Assembly: GCA_963932145.1 (NCBI GenBank) | Contig: OZ010581.1 | Location: 87,634,287-87,698,286, forward strand | Reading direction: 5' to 3' | Source of the DNA: Acanthosepion lycidas | Taxonomy: Eukaryota > Mollusca > Cephalopoda > Sepiida > Sepiidae | DNA: 64,000 bases | In this document: in pieces, positions 36,535-50,299 of the stretch | Position numbering within the stretch: position 1 is the first letter of the stretch | Layout of the letters: every line of letters starts with the position of its first letter | Position numbers and translations under genes: made by a program | The notes under the pieces: model-generated | Told to the model about the DNA's origin: nothing | What the model saw: the letters and a program-made list of their open reading frames with translations, nothing else | Database searches by the model: none

Positions 36535-37745
36535 TCCCAATCATATGTGTGCGATGTTTTGATAAAATCAGCGCATACAACTGCAAGTGGGGCCCAATCA
36601 TAAATAACTTCAGGCCTAATAATCCAGTCCACCTAAACGGTATCCGATTGTGGATCTTCTATTCCAGAGATTCGAGTTGTGATCCACAAGTCGTTTTCGG
36701 TGTCTATTCATTCAAACGTGAAATAACATTCTCAACTCAATGTCCCCCTCAACTACTTCTGCTTGTGGATGCAGTGCATCAACTCTTAGGAGACATGCCT
36801 AAATAATTAAGGTCAGTCAACATAAACATTTGTAGGACTTACTATAGCCGATCTAAATTCCCCAAGACAAAATATGTACCTGTTATCAGTTAACCATTAG
36901 AACAATACCTGATGTAGCCTGAGTTAAAATATTCTTATTTCTTTTGATTTACTCTTTTCACAATCACATCACAATTGAATATCTTGGTTAATGACTGAGA
37001 TAGAAAAAGTGCAGTTTAAATCGGTAGATTTGTATGAAGTATCAAGTGGAAAAAATAACACTTTGTCTTTCACTGCGTTCTCATTTTCAAATAATTTTTA
37101 TAGCCTTCCTTCATGTTACTAAATGAATTCGAAATTCGAACTTAAAATAATTCTTAGCATGTGATCTGCTACTGAATTCTTCAAGAATGTTATCAGCGAA
37201 AACAGGTCAATAAAGAGAAAATACATGAGGTTGATAACTACTTACCTCAGCTATAGCGAACGATTATTACCTGGTTCTAATCGTAAAATTTTAAAGTAAT
37301 TTATTTACAGATAATATAGAAAGTTTTCCAATTCAGCTTTACCCTTTACGCGTAAACTTTCTATTCTTCGGGTTCGTGGTTTATATATCTATAATCGAAA
37401 TTCTCTGATGACTTACAAGTATGTTTCAATTTTTCTAAGAAGTTTAAAACCAATAATTATGTAGGAATACGTTTCTTGTATACGAAATGGCTAGCAAGTA
37501 TCAAAGCCCTCTGATAAAACTTTGATAAAACAGGTGATGTCAAAACGAAATGACTACCATCATAATATATTTTCAAGTAGTAGAATCTATATAAAGTAAT
37601 GAAAATGTGGTTAATTTCAATTCTTTCAGAAAATATAATGAGCAGATATTAGAGGAAAGAATGACAGAATGAAGAGAATGTTGGTAATCAGTTTCGTGGT
37701 AATGACTACAACAAACGGGAAGAATAATAAAAACTATAATATCTA
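35395..37745. other. No recognisable gene; microsatellites
   Basis: It contains (ATT)n at 35955-35982. An 85-codon frame (36549-36806) has more even composition than its surroundings, but I recognise no domain in it. Confidence 0.45.
36460..36531. repeat. (TA)n microsatellite
   Basis: Pure TA tract of about 70 bp. Confidence 0.97.
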
Positions 37746-37749
37746 TATA

Positions 37750-38900
37750 TCAATGTGACGTCACCCCGGTCTCTGCCGCTGTGCTATCCTGTGACGATCT
37801 TACCCTTGGACTGTTCGGATGGAAATATGGTTAGATTCGACATCAGCTTTGACGTTCCCAGCTCGCCTCCAACGTCTGGTTACCGAAGGAACTGCTTTGA
37901 TTTCTAGTCTAACCTACCCACGTTGTGATTTGATCTTAGGTAGACGAAATCAATCAGGCGTCAGGCCGTAATGCAAGCTGAATCCGGGGTAAAGGTGATA
38001 CCGCACAAGTGTATGTAAAAGAAAATAAAGTAACAACTCAAAAGATTCAAATGTGTTAAAAAAAATAACAAGTATCTTTATATCTGTTTGCTGAATAACA
38101 GGACTGAGTCTTTCTCCCAAACCGATTCTATGGATTTGTGACACTTTGCGTTTATTAGGCAAGTCTTAATATCTTAAGTTGTTTTTCAATAAACTGCTTT
38201 TTGGTATCTTCAGGCGATATTCGTAAAACTTGTTTTGCTGGTGTGAGTCTAAGTCGTTCTTCAAAAAGAATTGTTTTTGGTTAGAAGTCTCAGTCGGAAT
38301 GCGTGGAAATCTTTCAGTCAGCTCCTGCGAGGCCGGTCTCCGAGCTCACAGCTCAACTGCAACTCTGCTGTAACTAACACCAACTCTGTCTCTTTGAAAC
38401 TCTGGGGACGTTCGTTTATATGAACGCCGACCAAAACCGGGTGGAACCTGTCGTGGTTTGGGTTCCTCGATAATTCCAAATCCGCAATAAGTATTTTCTT
38501 TGTTTTCGGACAGGAAAATGTATCACTTCCCATTTTTGGAAGTCAATTACTTTCTGTTTTAGAGGGGTTCTCCCCCTCTCTGTGATTGGGGTTCGTAAGG
38601 GAATTGTCCTCCTAAATTCTTCCTTTCTCATATTGGTATCTCACGCTAATCCTCTCAGAGAGCGTCAACAGGTTTCCCTTCTTTCTCATATGTTTACCTT
38701 CGCCCATCACTCACGCCACCACTCAGCCAATGAACGCTCGGAATTGTGGGTGTGGCTAGACTGGCCTAAGTTTACAATTATCGCTCAAAGGAAAAAAAAA
38801 TCTTCCCTTTTCTTTTCTTTCTTTTCCATCGGTCAGAATTCTTATGAATCGTACTGTGGACATTAAATTTTTATCTTAACTTGATATCATCTGGGATTCA
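37750..38900 (-). repeat. Possible solo LTR or promoter-like block
   Basis: This block has more GC than its surroundings. On the minus strand it contains ATTGGCTGAG (a CCAAT-type element, about 38,725), CATATAAACG (TATA-like, 38411-38422) and AATAAACGC (poly-A-signal-like, about 38,150) in U3-R-U5 order. The minus-strand end near 37,755 reads GGTGACGTCACA. No direct repeat of it exists in the window, no target duplication was found and no coding sequence adjoins it. A host promoter region is an alternative. Confidence 0.3.
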
Positions 38901-41761
38901 TTAATGGGATTTTCGCCGACCCACCAACTGGCTGGTCAACTAAATCTCTTTGTTCCTCCCAACATCATCGCATTCTGTCGCCAACAGCTTGTCCAGGTAA
39001 CAAACTTTTATCATGACACGATCTGGACATACAACAGATGGTTCTCCTTCCAAAACCAAATGATATCTCGGAAAGATAGTTAATGGCTTATTCTTTTTCT
39101 TTTTCTATTTCCCCTTTTCCTTCCTTCCTTCTTTGGGGTGGTCTCACCTAATTCTTTCTCGGTCGCATGCTTGACCCAGTTTTCGATTATCTTCTAGCAT
39201 TCTGCTTCGTAAGCCTCTTGACCAAATTGAAATTTTTATTATTGCCATGGGCAATTTTTATCCGTATGTTATTTTTACCCGTATTCTGTTTTTCCTTGTC
39301 GCGTCATGGCATAAATTAATTCTGACAGATCCGAGACCTTACGAATTTTCTATCTTCTGCGAAAAAAGATACCTTTCTTCGCAATTGAAAATAAAATCTT
39401 TACCCATTGTTCTTTTGTTAAAAAAAATAACATCACTCAGTATGTCTTTCGTTATAGCTTTTTCTCGCCTTAAGTATTTCTCGCTTTTAATTTCTATGCT
39501 TAATTAGTTAGCCAATTACCATAGCTAAATAGTGTCACATCAAACAATAAATTAAAATCTTTTTGTAAAATAGATTTCGATCTGAAAATATGTTTTCCTA
39601 TAAAGGACATAAAAAATGTAATTTACATTTATTGAAATATTATTTGAAACCAAACGGGAAATCATAGATTTTCCCCCAAAGTTTTGCAAGACTGCTTTCA
39701 TCTTCTTTGGTTTTTAATGTTCTGCCACTTATGAATTTTTTTCTGCCGATCGGAACAAATGAAAATATGTAGGTACTAAATGTGGGGATTATAGGGAATG
39801 TAGAAAAATCTCCTGTCAATCTTATTTTTTTATTTTTATTTTATTTTATTTGTTTATTTTGCAGAGTGCATTATTGTGCTGAAGAATAACGCCTTTTCTG
39901 TTGACCAAGGCAGGGCATATTAAACGTAATGTTTTGATTATCCAACCAGGTTGCTAACAATAAACTCCTGTGATGATGTTCCTGCCACGTTCCATAAACT
40001 CGTAATGAACAACACCTATAATATTCCATCAAACACAAAAGCAATGACTTCTATGGATGGAATCTTTACGTCAGGCAGGCACAATTCATTAAAAGTGTCA
40101 GATACCTGTGTCTGTCTCTGAACAGATTCTTATTCGGTATTTCAAGTTGAATATTGTCTTACATAAGTTATTTTGAAAATGCCTAATGTCCGGTATGCCG
40201 GGAAATGTACATTTGATCATTTTGTCTTTGAAAATTTTATAAATGAATACAATTTTAAAATAAACTTGTGTTCAATATCTATGCATAATTGCATGGATTC
40301 TTAATGTTATTTAGAAAGGAAAGGAAATTTTGAACCATTAATAATTTCGAGCTATAGTAATGAATTTTTAAAACAATATTTATTCTTATAAATCAGTTAT
40401 TTTTCTCGAGAGATAAAGTAAGAATTTATATACTATGAACAGAATTATGAACATGGTCATCTTGACTTTTATGATAGCTAAAATTAACAACAGTTAGGGA
40501 AATTCTCTATTTTCTTCCTCCAAATCAGCCCCATGACCAGATGTGCTCATATGGTCACTATGCAGATTTGGGCCTAACCAGTTCCCTCCACATATCTGGG
40601 TTAAAAGCCAGAGAGGTAATAATTCATATGGAACGTATCTTTTGCAACTAGATCTAATGGAGCACATCCCCATCAAGGTGAAGCCAAAACAAAGATCATC
40701 CAATTTGAAGGCTGCTGATTCCATTGTGAGAACACTGCGACCTAGCCGTTGACTTCAGTCATAGAAATCATCTATCCCGCATATATGACTATGGAGCCCA
40801 GACTATTTCATTAGGCTGGATGGTCGTTTACCTTACAGGAAAATTCATCTGCCCTTTGACAGGTTTTTGTTTTTAATTTGATTTTGTCTCTACCCTCCCA
40901 TCAGAAATGCCTATTGGGAAACAGATGACCCGACCAAGCTCCACGTAGTACTAGATTACAAAATTATTTTCCCAGAAAATTCATCGAGAAAGATTGAACT
41001 ATATTGCTGGGAGTAGAAGAAACTTAAAATGAAAATATATTAATAGAACGATAAAGTTTTGCTACGGCATTTTATTTTTAAGGAATCATTAATGTTTTTT
41101 AAGTCTTTCAAATAGGGGAATAGATTTTCAGTTATTTTTTTCTCACGTTTATTTTGTAAGAAAGAAAAATCAAATCGAATGTATCTTGACGTGACATAAA
41201 AGCAGAAGTAGTAAAATGTCCGAGAATTTTTTTAATACACCGCTTGGTAAGATAGAGCTCAAAATTACTAACATTCAACGCAAAATTCAAGAAAACCCAC
41301 AAATGCAGACTACAATTAAGTAATAGTCGATCATAGGGGTCCGTCAGTACAAACCAGCTGAGAGAAATTTTATGGATAAAAAATCACTGAAGAGGTGTTT
41401 TCCCAATGATCTTTGATTTTATTAACAAAGATTCAAGTGAAAATCAGATGTTTTGACGGATGTAAAATGTTTGCCGGGATGATAATCGCATTAGTATTCC
41501 AAATTCAGTGGGGTGTTTTTCTTTGGAGCTAACAGCGTGACAAAAAAGTTGCACTATTTAATTATGCATGTAAGCTTTTAAAATAATGGCCTTCGCTTAG
41601 CAAAATGTTTCTTGCAGCTTCTCACGTGAAAATGCATTTCCAACCGAAGCACGTCGGTAACGCAATTTATCGTCCATGCACCACCCAGTAAATTACATCC
41701 CGATTATTGATTTAAATTACCAAGAATCTCGAATACAAAATCACATAACACACGCACACAC

Positions 41762-41763
<2 letters not shown>

Positions 41764-41832
<69 letters not shown>
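41764..41832. repeat. (TA)n-(GT)n microsatellite
   Basis: Pure TA run followed by GT repeats; CA repeats lie just upstream. Confidence 0.96.
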
Positions 41833-43676
41833 AATGTGTGTGTATTTATGCCTGTATGTATGTATCTTTAAACAGCAGTTGATATACCAAATCATATCAA
41901 TATGAAATCCAAGTCCGATTTTATAATTTCATAACTAAAATAACACTAATGATAAAGTAATTTTTGAAAACTATAAAAGACCGATTCTAAAATGTTATAT
42001 TTAATTATTCCATGGGAATTTGATTTTCTATGACATAGTTTAAATAATGTCTTCTCGAACCAATAGTTTATAAGAGAGGTCGGTTCTTCAGATCGAACGT
42101 CATTATTTTTTCTACATGGTGACCATGTTAATTAAATTCAATGTCAGAATAAAAATGCAGTTCAAGTAAGACTTGTTACTAAATCTTGAATTCCATGTAA
42201 TTTTCATTTAATTCTATGCCTTTTATATCTGTAGCTATTAGAAATTAAAGCTTGTACAATGCTTAAAGAACAGCGCGTATATCTCAGAGCAGTCAGTTTG
42301 AGTTTATTGTCTTAATTTTTGTAAATCATCATCATTCTAAGGATTTATTTTTAAAGATATTTGAACACATTCATTTCTGTTATTCTGAATACGTTTGAAG
42401 CATTAGATAAATAGTTATTGATTATTACGCTTTTCCACTTCGAACTAAATTCCAGAAAAATGTATTCGTCGGATATTGGATTAGTATCTGTATTTGCTAA
42501 TGAATGTTTATCCCTTTGCTTCCATTTTCATCAAACTTTACTTCTAATCTTGGATTGGATAAATCATGTAATTATTTAATACCCAAATAAAAGTCATTAG
42601 TTAATTGAAGTAGAAATCTATAATAAAATCGAACTGAGATTATTTCATAGAAATGCAAGGGCAAAAGATAATTTATCGATATTCGATCAATCAATAATTA
42701 TTTTAAAGACCGGTATTTTACTAGAGTTGGATATGGAAGGACACTGAAATTTCCAATTCGATTAAAAATAATCAATTTAGTTTTAGTAGTTAATCAAGCG
42801 CATTTAATACTCCGATACTTTTTCCCTTTCTTTCATCTTACACCATAGTTTTGAGATCAACTTTTTCCTGAACGTAGACACTCAAATCCTGTTTGATATT
42901 CATGGGAAAAAAGTGAAAATAAACTTTACATTTAATAAAGGTATATCAGTTTTTTAAAAGACGTGTTTTATATTCGGCTGCATCATATTGCCTTTTATAT
43001 ATGTCGACTTTTGTTGTTGATATACATTCAAAGAACAATTGTCATCGAAAGCAAATAAAATTTCTTCAAATTCTTCAGTTTCTTAGAACATTTCACACTT
43101 CTTGACAGTTCTGCTGGCACAAGAGTAAAAATATTTTTCATTAATTCAAATAATATTGTAAAAAATTAACGAATTTATCTGACAATCAAGTATATAACAT
43201 ATTAAATATATCTGAAAATATAAACAGTGTAATCATAGACATCAATACTGGATATCGAATGCCAGTTTCAAAACTCAAGTGATCATCAAACATGGTTTGA
43301 TGATGAGACAAGTTCTGATGATCTACTTCAAATGCAAAACTAACAGTTATCATGAAGTGTTGATTTCTGTGTTCACACTGTTTATGTATCGCTATACTTA
43401 TCAATAAATTCACATTTGCCTTTCTCTTCTCTCTATTCTTTGAATGAATAAACGTTTTCTGGGTAGAAATTTACTTTCTCTTTTAAGTCAACAAACAATT
43501 AATCAATGGCTTTTAGTATAAGATGGTCACCTCTAATCTAATAAAAAGAAAAGATATGACATAAAATCTTCACCTGTTCCTTATCTTGAGCTTTTTTTTT
43601 TTATCTCAGGTTGGCCAGCCTGTTCTTTTGATTTTCCTAAACCTGTAATAATAGTTTCTTTTTTAAGTAAAGCTAA

Positions 43677-43701
43677 TCAAATAAATAAATAAATAAATAA
43701 A
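43677..43701. repeat. (AAAT)n microsatellite
   Basis: About six AAAT units. Confidence 0.93.
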
Positions 43702-43780
43702 GGGATTGTAGAATTCTTTATGCATTCCTAATTTCTTTTCTTCTTTTTTCTTTCTCTGTTCATTCTTGCTGAATAAACAA

Positions 43781-43850
43781 ACTATTAGGTTGGTGCAAAA
43801 ATAATGTCGTTTTCTCACATAGTAACATATTTTTGCACCATCCTAATAGT
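43781..43850. mobile_element. 70-bp mariner-type MITE
   Basis: Two 23-bp terminal inverted repeats (43781-43803 and 43828-43850, 22 of 23 matching) enclose a 24-bp middle. Inside the TA dinucleotides at both ends the termini read TTAGGTTGGTGCAAAAATA and its complement with one change. These are the well-known termini of mariner elements such as human Hsmar1 and its 80-bp MADE1 derivative. A TA at each boundary fits mariner target duplication. It has no coding capacity and would depend on a transposase elsewhere. Confidence 0.85.
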
Positions 43851-45054
43851 AAATTCCATAAAGTGTGAAAATGGCTTGCACTTCTTTAAAATTAAGTAAC
43901 TTCCTTTGTTGAGCTCTTCTTTCACAAGTTTTACACTTTTTGTTCGTGTTTTTTTTTTATTTTATGTATGTAGTTATTTGCCCTAAGAAAATATTCGTTT
44001 ATATTCTTCCCAAAATATCTGAAGGATAACTTCTAATCATAATGAAAACAATATTTTATTGAGAAGGCCCCGAGTTGCATATCAATAAACAAATTCAGAG
44101 GTTGTTTATTTTCATTTTGAAGTTATTAGGAAATACATTATTCCACTCAATTTACACACTTTACAATCAACAGATATGATATAATGTTCGAGTGATAAAC
44201 ATGATAGTGGGTATGTGAACATTTGACCAAACGACTCCATCCTAGCTTCTTTGCCACAATGGTAGCAGCCATAAATATCTGTTCCCTGTGTAGATAGAAT
44301 AAAAAAGATCTAATTAATGTCAATAGCATACTTATCATTGTTCTTTCGGTCGAAGCAGTAAAGTCTTTTTTAGGAATTTGACAAATCGATTATTTTTCAA
44401 GAAAATTGTCAGCAGTACAAAAAGTTTTCGTTTTGCAATCATTCGCTCCTCTATTTGAGATATACAACGTAAATTCTGAACATTGATGAACGATAAAAAA
44501 AGAGAAACATAGAATGAAAAGAATCTATGCGATAATCTTAAGTCTAGTGGATATAGTCTTCTTTTGAAAAGTTTATGTACACGCTCGTTCATATGTCTGA
44601 ATAGATGAGCAGTACTAAGTTCACGGCACAATTGCACAAATATAGAATCGAACAAATAAGTAATTAAAAAAGCCCACAAGAAGAAATTTTTCATAATTTA
44701 TTAGTCATTGGAATCCAATTGACAGAAGACTGATTTGAAATCAATTTCTGAGAACATTTGTTATTTTATATAATAATAATTAACACAGAAGAAATAATCT
44801 AAAAACTATTCCTTTTTAGATACCGTCGAAAAACAATAAAGCTAATATTCTTTTATATTTTGGGCCAATGGTAAGTGAGTGGAATTGAACAAGTGAATGC
44901 TGCTAAATGTAGTAATATTAGATATGTATATAGTGACTTACACTTATTTTTGTGCGCATTTATAACATTATTGGTGAGGGTGCATTAATTTCTGATATAA
45001 TTTGCCACGCCAATATCACATTTGATTTCTTCACATAAAAAATGTCCTTGCGTC

Positions 45055-45101
45055 ACAAATTGTCCTCGTGGTGTACAATTGTACAAATTGTCCTCGTGGT
45101 G
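45055..45101 (+). repeat. Short direct duplication, period 28
   Basis: ACAAATTGTCCTCGTGGTG occurs exactly at 45055-45073 and 45083-45101. Confidence 0.95.
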
Positions 45102-47500
45102 GACAATTTCTTGTACACTTTTCAATGTATGTCTTACAAAAAAAAATTCACTAAGGTATTTTGTTTTTATAATAGATTTAATCTATAAAATCATTTTTAA
45201 ATCTCGGTTATTGAAAATATTTATATTTGTTATTTTTGTTTTTTTACGTAGCATAATATGTAAAGAAAAATAAATAAAATTTAAAAAGTAAACATTGTTT
45301 TTATAAAATTTAAATTTGTTTCCACAAAATTCATGCATTTCTTAAAATTTTATAGCTTTTAAAACGGATTTTCATCTTTATTTACTTAACAAATAAACAA
45401 ACATTTATTTGAAGATAAACACAAGACAAATATACATATTGAAATGGCACAATGTAAATAAAAATATCATTAACAATACTACTTTTTTCATAAGGATACT
45501 GGTTTAGAAAAGTTAGCTTAATCAAATCTTCATTTCCATTTATAAGGAAAAAATATGTTTAAAACAGCTAAAATGTATTTTCCACGAGAAAACTTATAGA
45601 ACAAAAATAAATGAATGCATGTAATCAGTACAGAATACAACCGAGGGTGGGAGTAAACTCCATCCTTGATCTGTTCCAAAGCATTCATACTTGGGAAACT
45701 GGACATAGTCATTGGAATCCATTTGGCATAATCGCAATCCTCGTTACCCTTCTTAGCAGATGCTTACACTTTCATATTGTGCAGAAGTACACTGATTCAA
45801 CATATGCCAGAATTACAAATTTAAACTGGATCCAACAACTACAACAAAATAAATTGCTACAGAAGATGTGAAGCTAAAACGTAACACGGTTACAAACATT
45901 ATTAGCATCACGGCTTGTTTTATTCAAGACGGTAGTGACGTTAATTCTTTATCTCCATCTGCATTGATTTTGCTAAATTTAGAGCCCATTTAATAAATAC
46001 CCCTACCATAAAAGAATCATGCATCACTAGTTCAATATATTATTACTTATACAATATAAATTATTTAAAAACATTGTTAAAAACCTTCTTGTATTTCATT
46101 TATTTTTATTTCAATAAGTAAAAGTTTTATACTATATTTGTAAATAAAAAATCGTGTATTTAAATTGTATGTCGTTACACAAAATCAGGTCAGCTTTTTA
46201 ATTACTCTATTGACGACATTTTCAAATTAACAAAAATCTATTGTATTGGTGTTTTCAGTATGAACATGTGATTTCATTTCCCACGTACATACATTTTATG
46301 ACATTTATACATATTCTCAACGTGTCACTTTATTTGGAACATCTGTGTGAATTTTAAATGCGTTTACATTAAACGTGAAAATGGAGGAAATTGAAATACA
46401 TTTTCATAATTTGCTGATCTTTTATTTCTGGAAAGAAAAATCGCTATACAAACATTACCAGAATATATGTTCAATTTATGGAGACGGTGCCAATGCTGAT
46501 AATAGTGTTTGGAAGTATTCCTCGAAAAATTCCCTGGAGAAAACGAAATAAACCACAGTTAACTGCTGCAAAAGCCATTCTGCATCACATAATGGTGTTT
46601 ATTTGATGGGAGAGGAAAAAATATGTGTAATACAAGTTCCTTCAAAACCAGATGTTGAATTCATAAACTTACTGTTTCTAATTGTACTGATTAAAGACAA
46701 TAATTGATCAAAACCGTCTGGCAGTTGACCAATCAGAACGGTATCGTGTTCTATGAGGACAACTTTAAAACTCAGAAATAAATTGATATAGCTTGACTAC
46801 ACCCGCCGTATTCACACCTTCGCATTACCACATTTCCATCCTTACCAAATGAGAAGATTGGGAAAAGCCAGTAAAAATCAGACCAGTTCATCACCCAGAA
46901 AGTTCTGGAGGATAGATCCATGAAGCTCCCTGAAAAATAGTAAAAGTTAGTAAACCAAAATGGCATCTATGTACATTAATCTAAGTAATTTCTTGGAAAT
47001 TCACTTGTAAACGCGGACTTTTTCTGGCATAATATTTAGATATATGGATTGTATTATTGGGTATGTTTCATATTAAGATCTTAATTTCTCTTAGCGTCAT
47101 ATTAGGTTGTCAGAAAAATAAATTTTAATTCTCATTTATTTGAATGTTTACGTACGGCACTTTCTGCTTAACTGTTGTTCATATTGAATTAGGTAACTTA
47201 GGTAGTTTATTGCAAGAAATATGTTGTTGGAATGTTATCTGATAAAATAAAATGCATAAATATCTCAGTTCTTGTCCCGCAAAAGATTCGTTTAGAAAGC
47301 GGTGTTAAAATCTAATAATTGTTGCAAGTGCTTCATTTTTTACCATGTCACAATTATAGGTGTAGATTAAAAATAAGAAAATGTTAAAAGGACACGTATA
47401 TAAAGAATTCGATGCCAATGAGGTAAAACTTACTGGTAAGTTTAACATTTAAGCTTCCGTTAGATAATTATTGTCAGTTTTCTTGCTGTATGTTATTCTG

Positions 47501-47649
<149 letters not shown>

Positions 47650-47869
47650 ATTGTTTGTTGGGATATATAATTCAAACTTGAATATTCAGGATGGCTGTAA
47701 CGTTGTTCTATTAATTCGAGCTGTTAGTATCACTTTTTATTGTCTAGGCCGTTTTCCTTCAAAACGTGGACAAACATGACTTTGCACAACTTTCTGTCCT
47801 TTATAGCTTTTATTAATTTTTTTCTTTTCATTATCACTACTAATTCCTGTTATGCAAACCATTTACATT

Positions 47870-48900
47870 AGGTAGGTTTACGTAGGTTTTTGCGCTGATT
47901 TCGTTTGGCCCTCTTATGTCCTGCGATTATTAAATTTTCTAAAACCTATTTCCTCATTATGTGCTCTAGAAATGTCAACTGTTTCTTTCTGATGTTAAGT
48001 AAAAGTGTCTTTTTGTTGCCATTTTTTGTTTCCATTTTCTTTAAAACTTCGTCATTGTTCAGTACATGATATTCTCCGCAACTTTCTGTAGAACCAGATT
48101 TCTGGTGCCTTCAATTCTCTTCATCTATGATTAGATTGTCCAGATTTTAATTTCATGTAGGATTGATATTATATAAAAGTTAAATACTCTTTTCTATATT
48201 TCTAACGAGATTTTCCTGTTTGTTAATACTTTGCTTAGAGTTGGGTGACGTCTTCTGCTATCCCAATGCGCATTCGCATTTCCGTCCTCTGTTAAAACAG
48301 ATAATAGATATTGAAATGTTTGTACTTGCTTTATTTTGGTACCTCCAATTTATACTTCGCATGTTGGACTCTTTTTTGTTTTGCTGACATCAATACATCT
48401 GTCTACTTACAATTGATGTTTAGTCCTTTCTTTTCGTTTTCATTTACTAACTTCTGTAGGAGTCCCCGCACTTTCGTTTCTGTGTTTGCTATCAACACCG
48501 CATCGTCTGCATATCTAATATTGTTAAGATTCTTCATTCTGAGTATAAATATCGCATTCCTTGTTCCAATATCTATGAGGAAACTTGAGTGTTAATGTCC
48601 TATTTCTAGTCTAATTCTGCTGCGCAATGTATTCATTAATATTTGAATGATGAGTTTTGGCTCATTAGCACCTGCTTTCCTAGGCAGCGCTATAAAAATA
48701 GGTCTATTTAGGTCTTCAAGTATATCACTACGGTTGTATATTTCATTTATTATGACTAATCCTGTCAATGCAGAATTCATCTAATGCTCCTAGCATCTCT
48801 ATTACAATTCCATCTCGTCTATTGATATTTCTGTTTAGCGCACTTTCGCCGTGGAAGTGTTTTCTGATGTATTCATTCATCTCTGAAGTATATTTTTTCT
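47870..48900 (-). pseudogene. LINE reverse transcriptase fragment
   Basis: The minus strand encodes a decayed non-LTR reverse transcriptase. In order: a DGIVIEMLGALDEF stretch (about 48,770-48,815), FIALPRKAGANE then ILMNTLRSRIRLEIG (about 48,600-48,700), RNAIFIL, and the catalytic YADDAVLIANTE (YADD at 48502-48513). EKKGLNINC (about 48,420) follows and, near 48,090, IWFYRKLRRIS and the frameshifted tail. The palm between IRLEIG and YADD is largely deleted: the segments with the QCGF motif and the first catalytic Asp are absent. The FYRK tail matches the plus-strand fragment at 10,010-10,680, so both probably belong to one family. Clade not assigned. Confidence 0.75.
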
Positions 48901-48904
48901 AATA

Positions 48905-49589
48905 TCAGTCCCATCCTTGGATTTTATGCTTCCTCTTGATGAGAATGTCTTGTAATCTTCTCTTATTACTTTATGAATTTCAATTCTAGGGCGGAGAATA
49001 TGATCTGAAATATCATAAGAGCGCCCCTACCATATCGCTGAGTGGAAATTAAATGTTATCGTGGCGACACTTGCATTTGGCACACAAGACTAATGTGTAA
49101 CATTTGAGATAAAAGCTTACAGAATCTTCTTAAAAAACCTAAGGATACCCGTCAAAATGTTTGTTTATTTTAATATGTCACCAGTATATATCAAATTAGA
49201 AAAATTCGGAAGGAACGAAATCTTGAATAGATTAAATAAGCGAATTCTATTTTAATGCGCAAATGTTACATTATTAACGTATTATATTTATTTAGAACCT
49301 TGGAAATGATATTCGTTTTCCTGGTGTAAAAAAAAATCATGAAGAGTGTAAAATTATATTGCAGGGATGGTGCATGAGGGTCAAAACTACTCTTTCTACT
49401 TTTTTAAGTCAGCGTCTGATGTTAATATTTTTCTTGAGGCTAAGATCAGTATTAAAAGATCAATAATTTTTATTCTTATTATATTCGCTGTAACAAATCA
49501 CACGCAAATGCAAAATGGACATTTCGGTTTCTAAATCTTTTTCTAAGCAAACTATTTCGTGTTTGAACATGCGGATAACACTTTTGTGA

Positions 49590-49645
<56 letters not shown>

Positions 49646-50295
49646 CAATATATATATATATAACAATTTTATGAAATATCAGAGCAAAGTGTGTAAAATT
49701 TGAAAAACTGTTGGATGCTTACATGTTTTTATTATACGAAATGCCGACAAGAGAATAAGAACAATCAGAACAATTGGAAATTTAACGAAAAATCTTTGCT
49801 ACTTAACCCTGCGATTTGAAAATATAGTAATAGGATGTAGAGAAATAAAAGAGGGTAAGTAAAGATAATTTGCCTGTGTCTGCAGAAAAGAGTGAATATA
49901 TAATTCGAATTATAATTTATGATATTTTTGAGGCGTTATGTAAAATATAGAATACAATTAAAATAAAAAAACAAATATAATAAAATGTTATTAAGGTGTT
50001 TAATATTTTAATATTATTTTCTTAAAGTATTATAATAGCCAGAAAAGATATGTTATAAGAAGCTATTTTTGGTTAGACGAATTGAATCGTAACATTATAA
50101 GTGATTCAATAATTCTTCTTCAAGATTGACGATGAATTATGCCGTTTTTTAAATCGAAATGATGTTTTGTATATTAGAATCATGAAGAATTTAATGCATC
50201 TCTGATTTTTATATCTCTCTACTGTTGAAAAATATACACATGAATTGTAAACGTAAAAATTAGATACAAATGAACGAATTATCCTGCACATTCTA
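48905..50295. other. No recognisable gene
   Basis: AT-rich; the main feature is the TA tract at 49593-49663. Confidence 0.5.
49593..49663. repeat. (TA)n microsatellite
   Basis: TA tract of about 50 bp plus a short second run after AACA. Confidence 0.96.
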
Positions 50296-50299
50296 GATA

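Larger units (their letters stand above)
38905..43780. other. No recognisable gene
   Basis: Apart from (TA)n-(GT)n at 41764-41832 and (AAAT)n at 43677-43701, I see no element or gene. The short frame at 40543-40752 has balanced composition, but I do not recognise it. Confidence 0.45.

Noticed and set aside
44335..44694. 119-codon minus-strand open frame as a host gene
   Set aside because: Composition is AT-driven (Phe, Leu, Lys, Arg), no domain is recognisable, and it has no splice or promoter support.
46380..46660. Possible mariner HTH start (MEEIEI followed by a Lys/Tyr-rich stretch)
   Set aside because: Similarity to the mariner N-terminus is only a few residues and no catalytic motif follows.
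47105..47130. TTAGGTTGTCAGAAAAATA as a mariner terminus
   Set aside because: There is no inverted partner within reach and no transposase-like sequence on its right.
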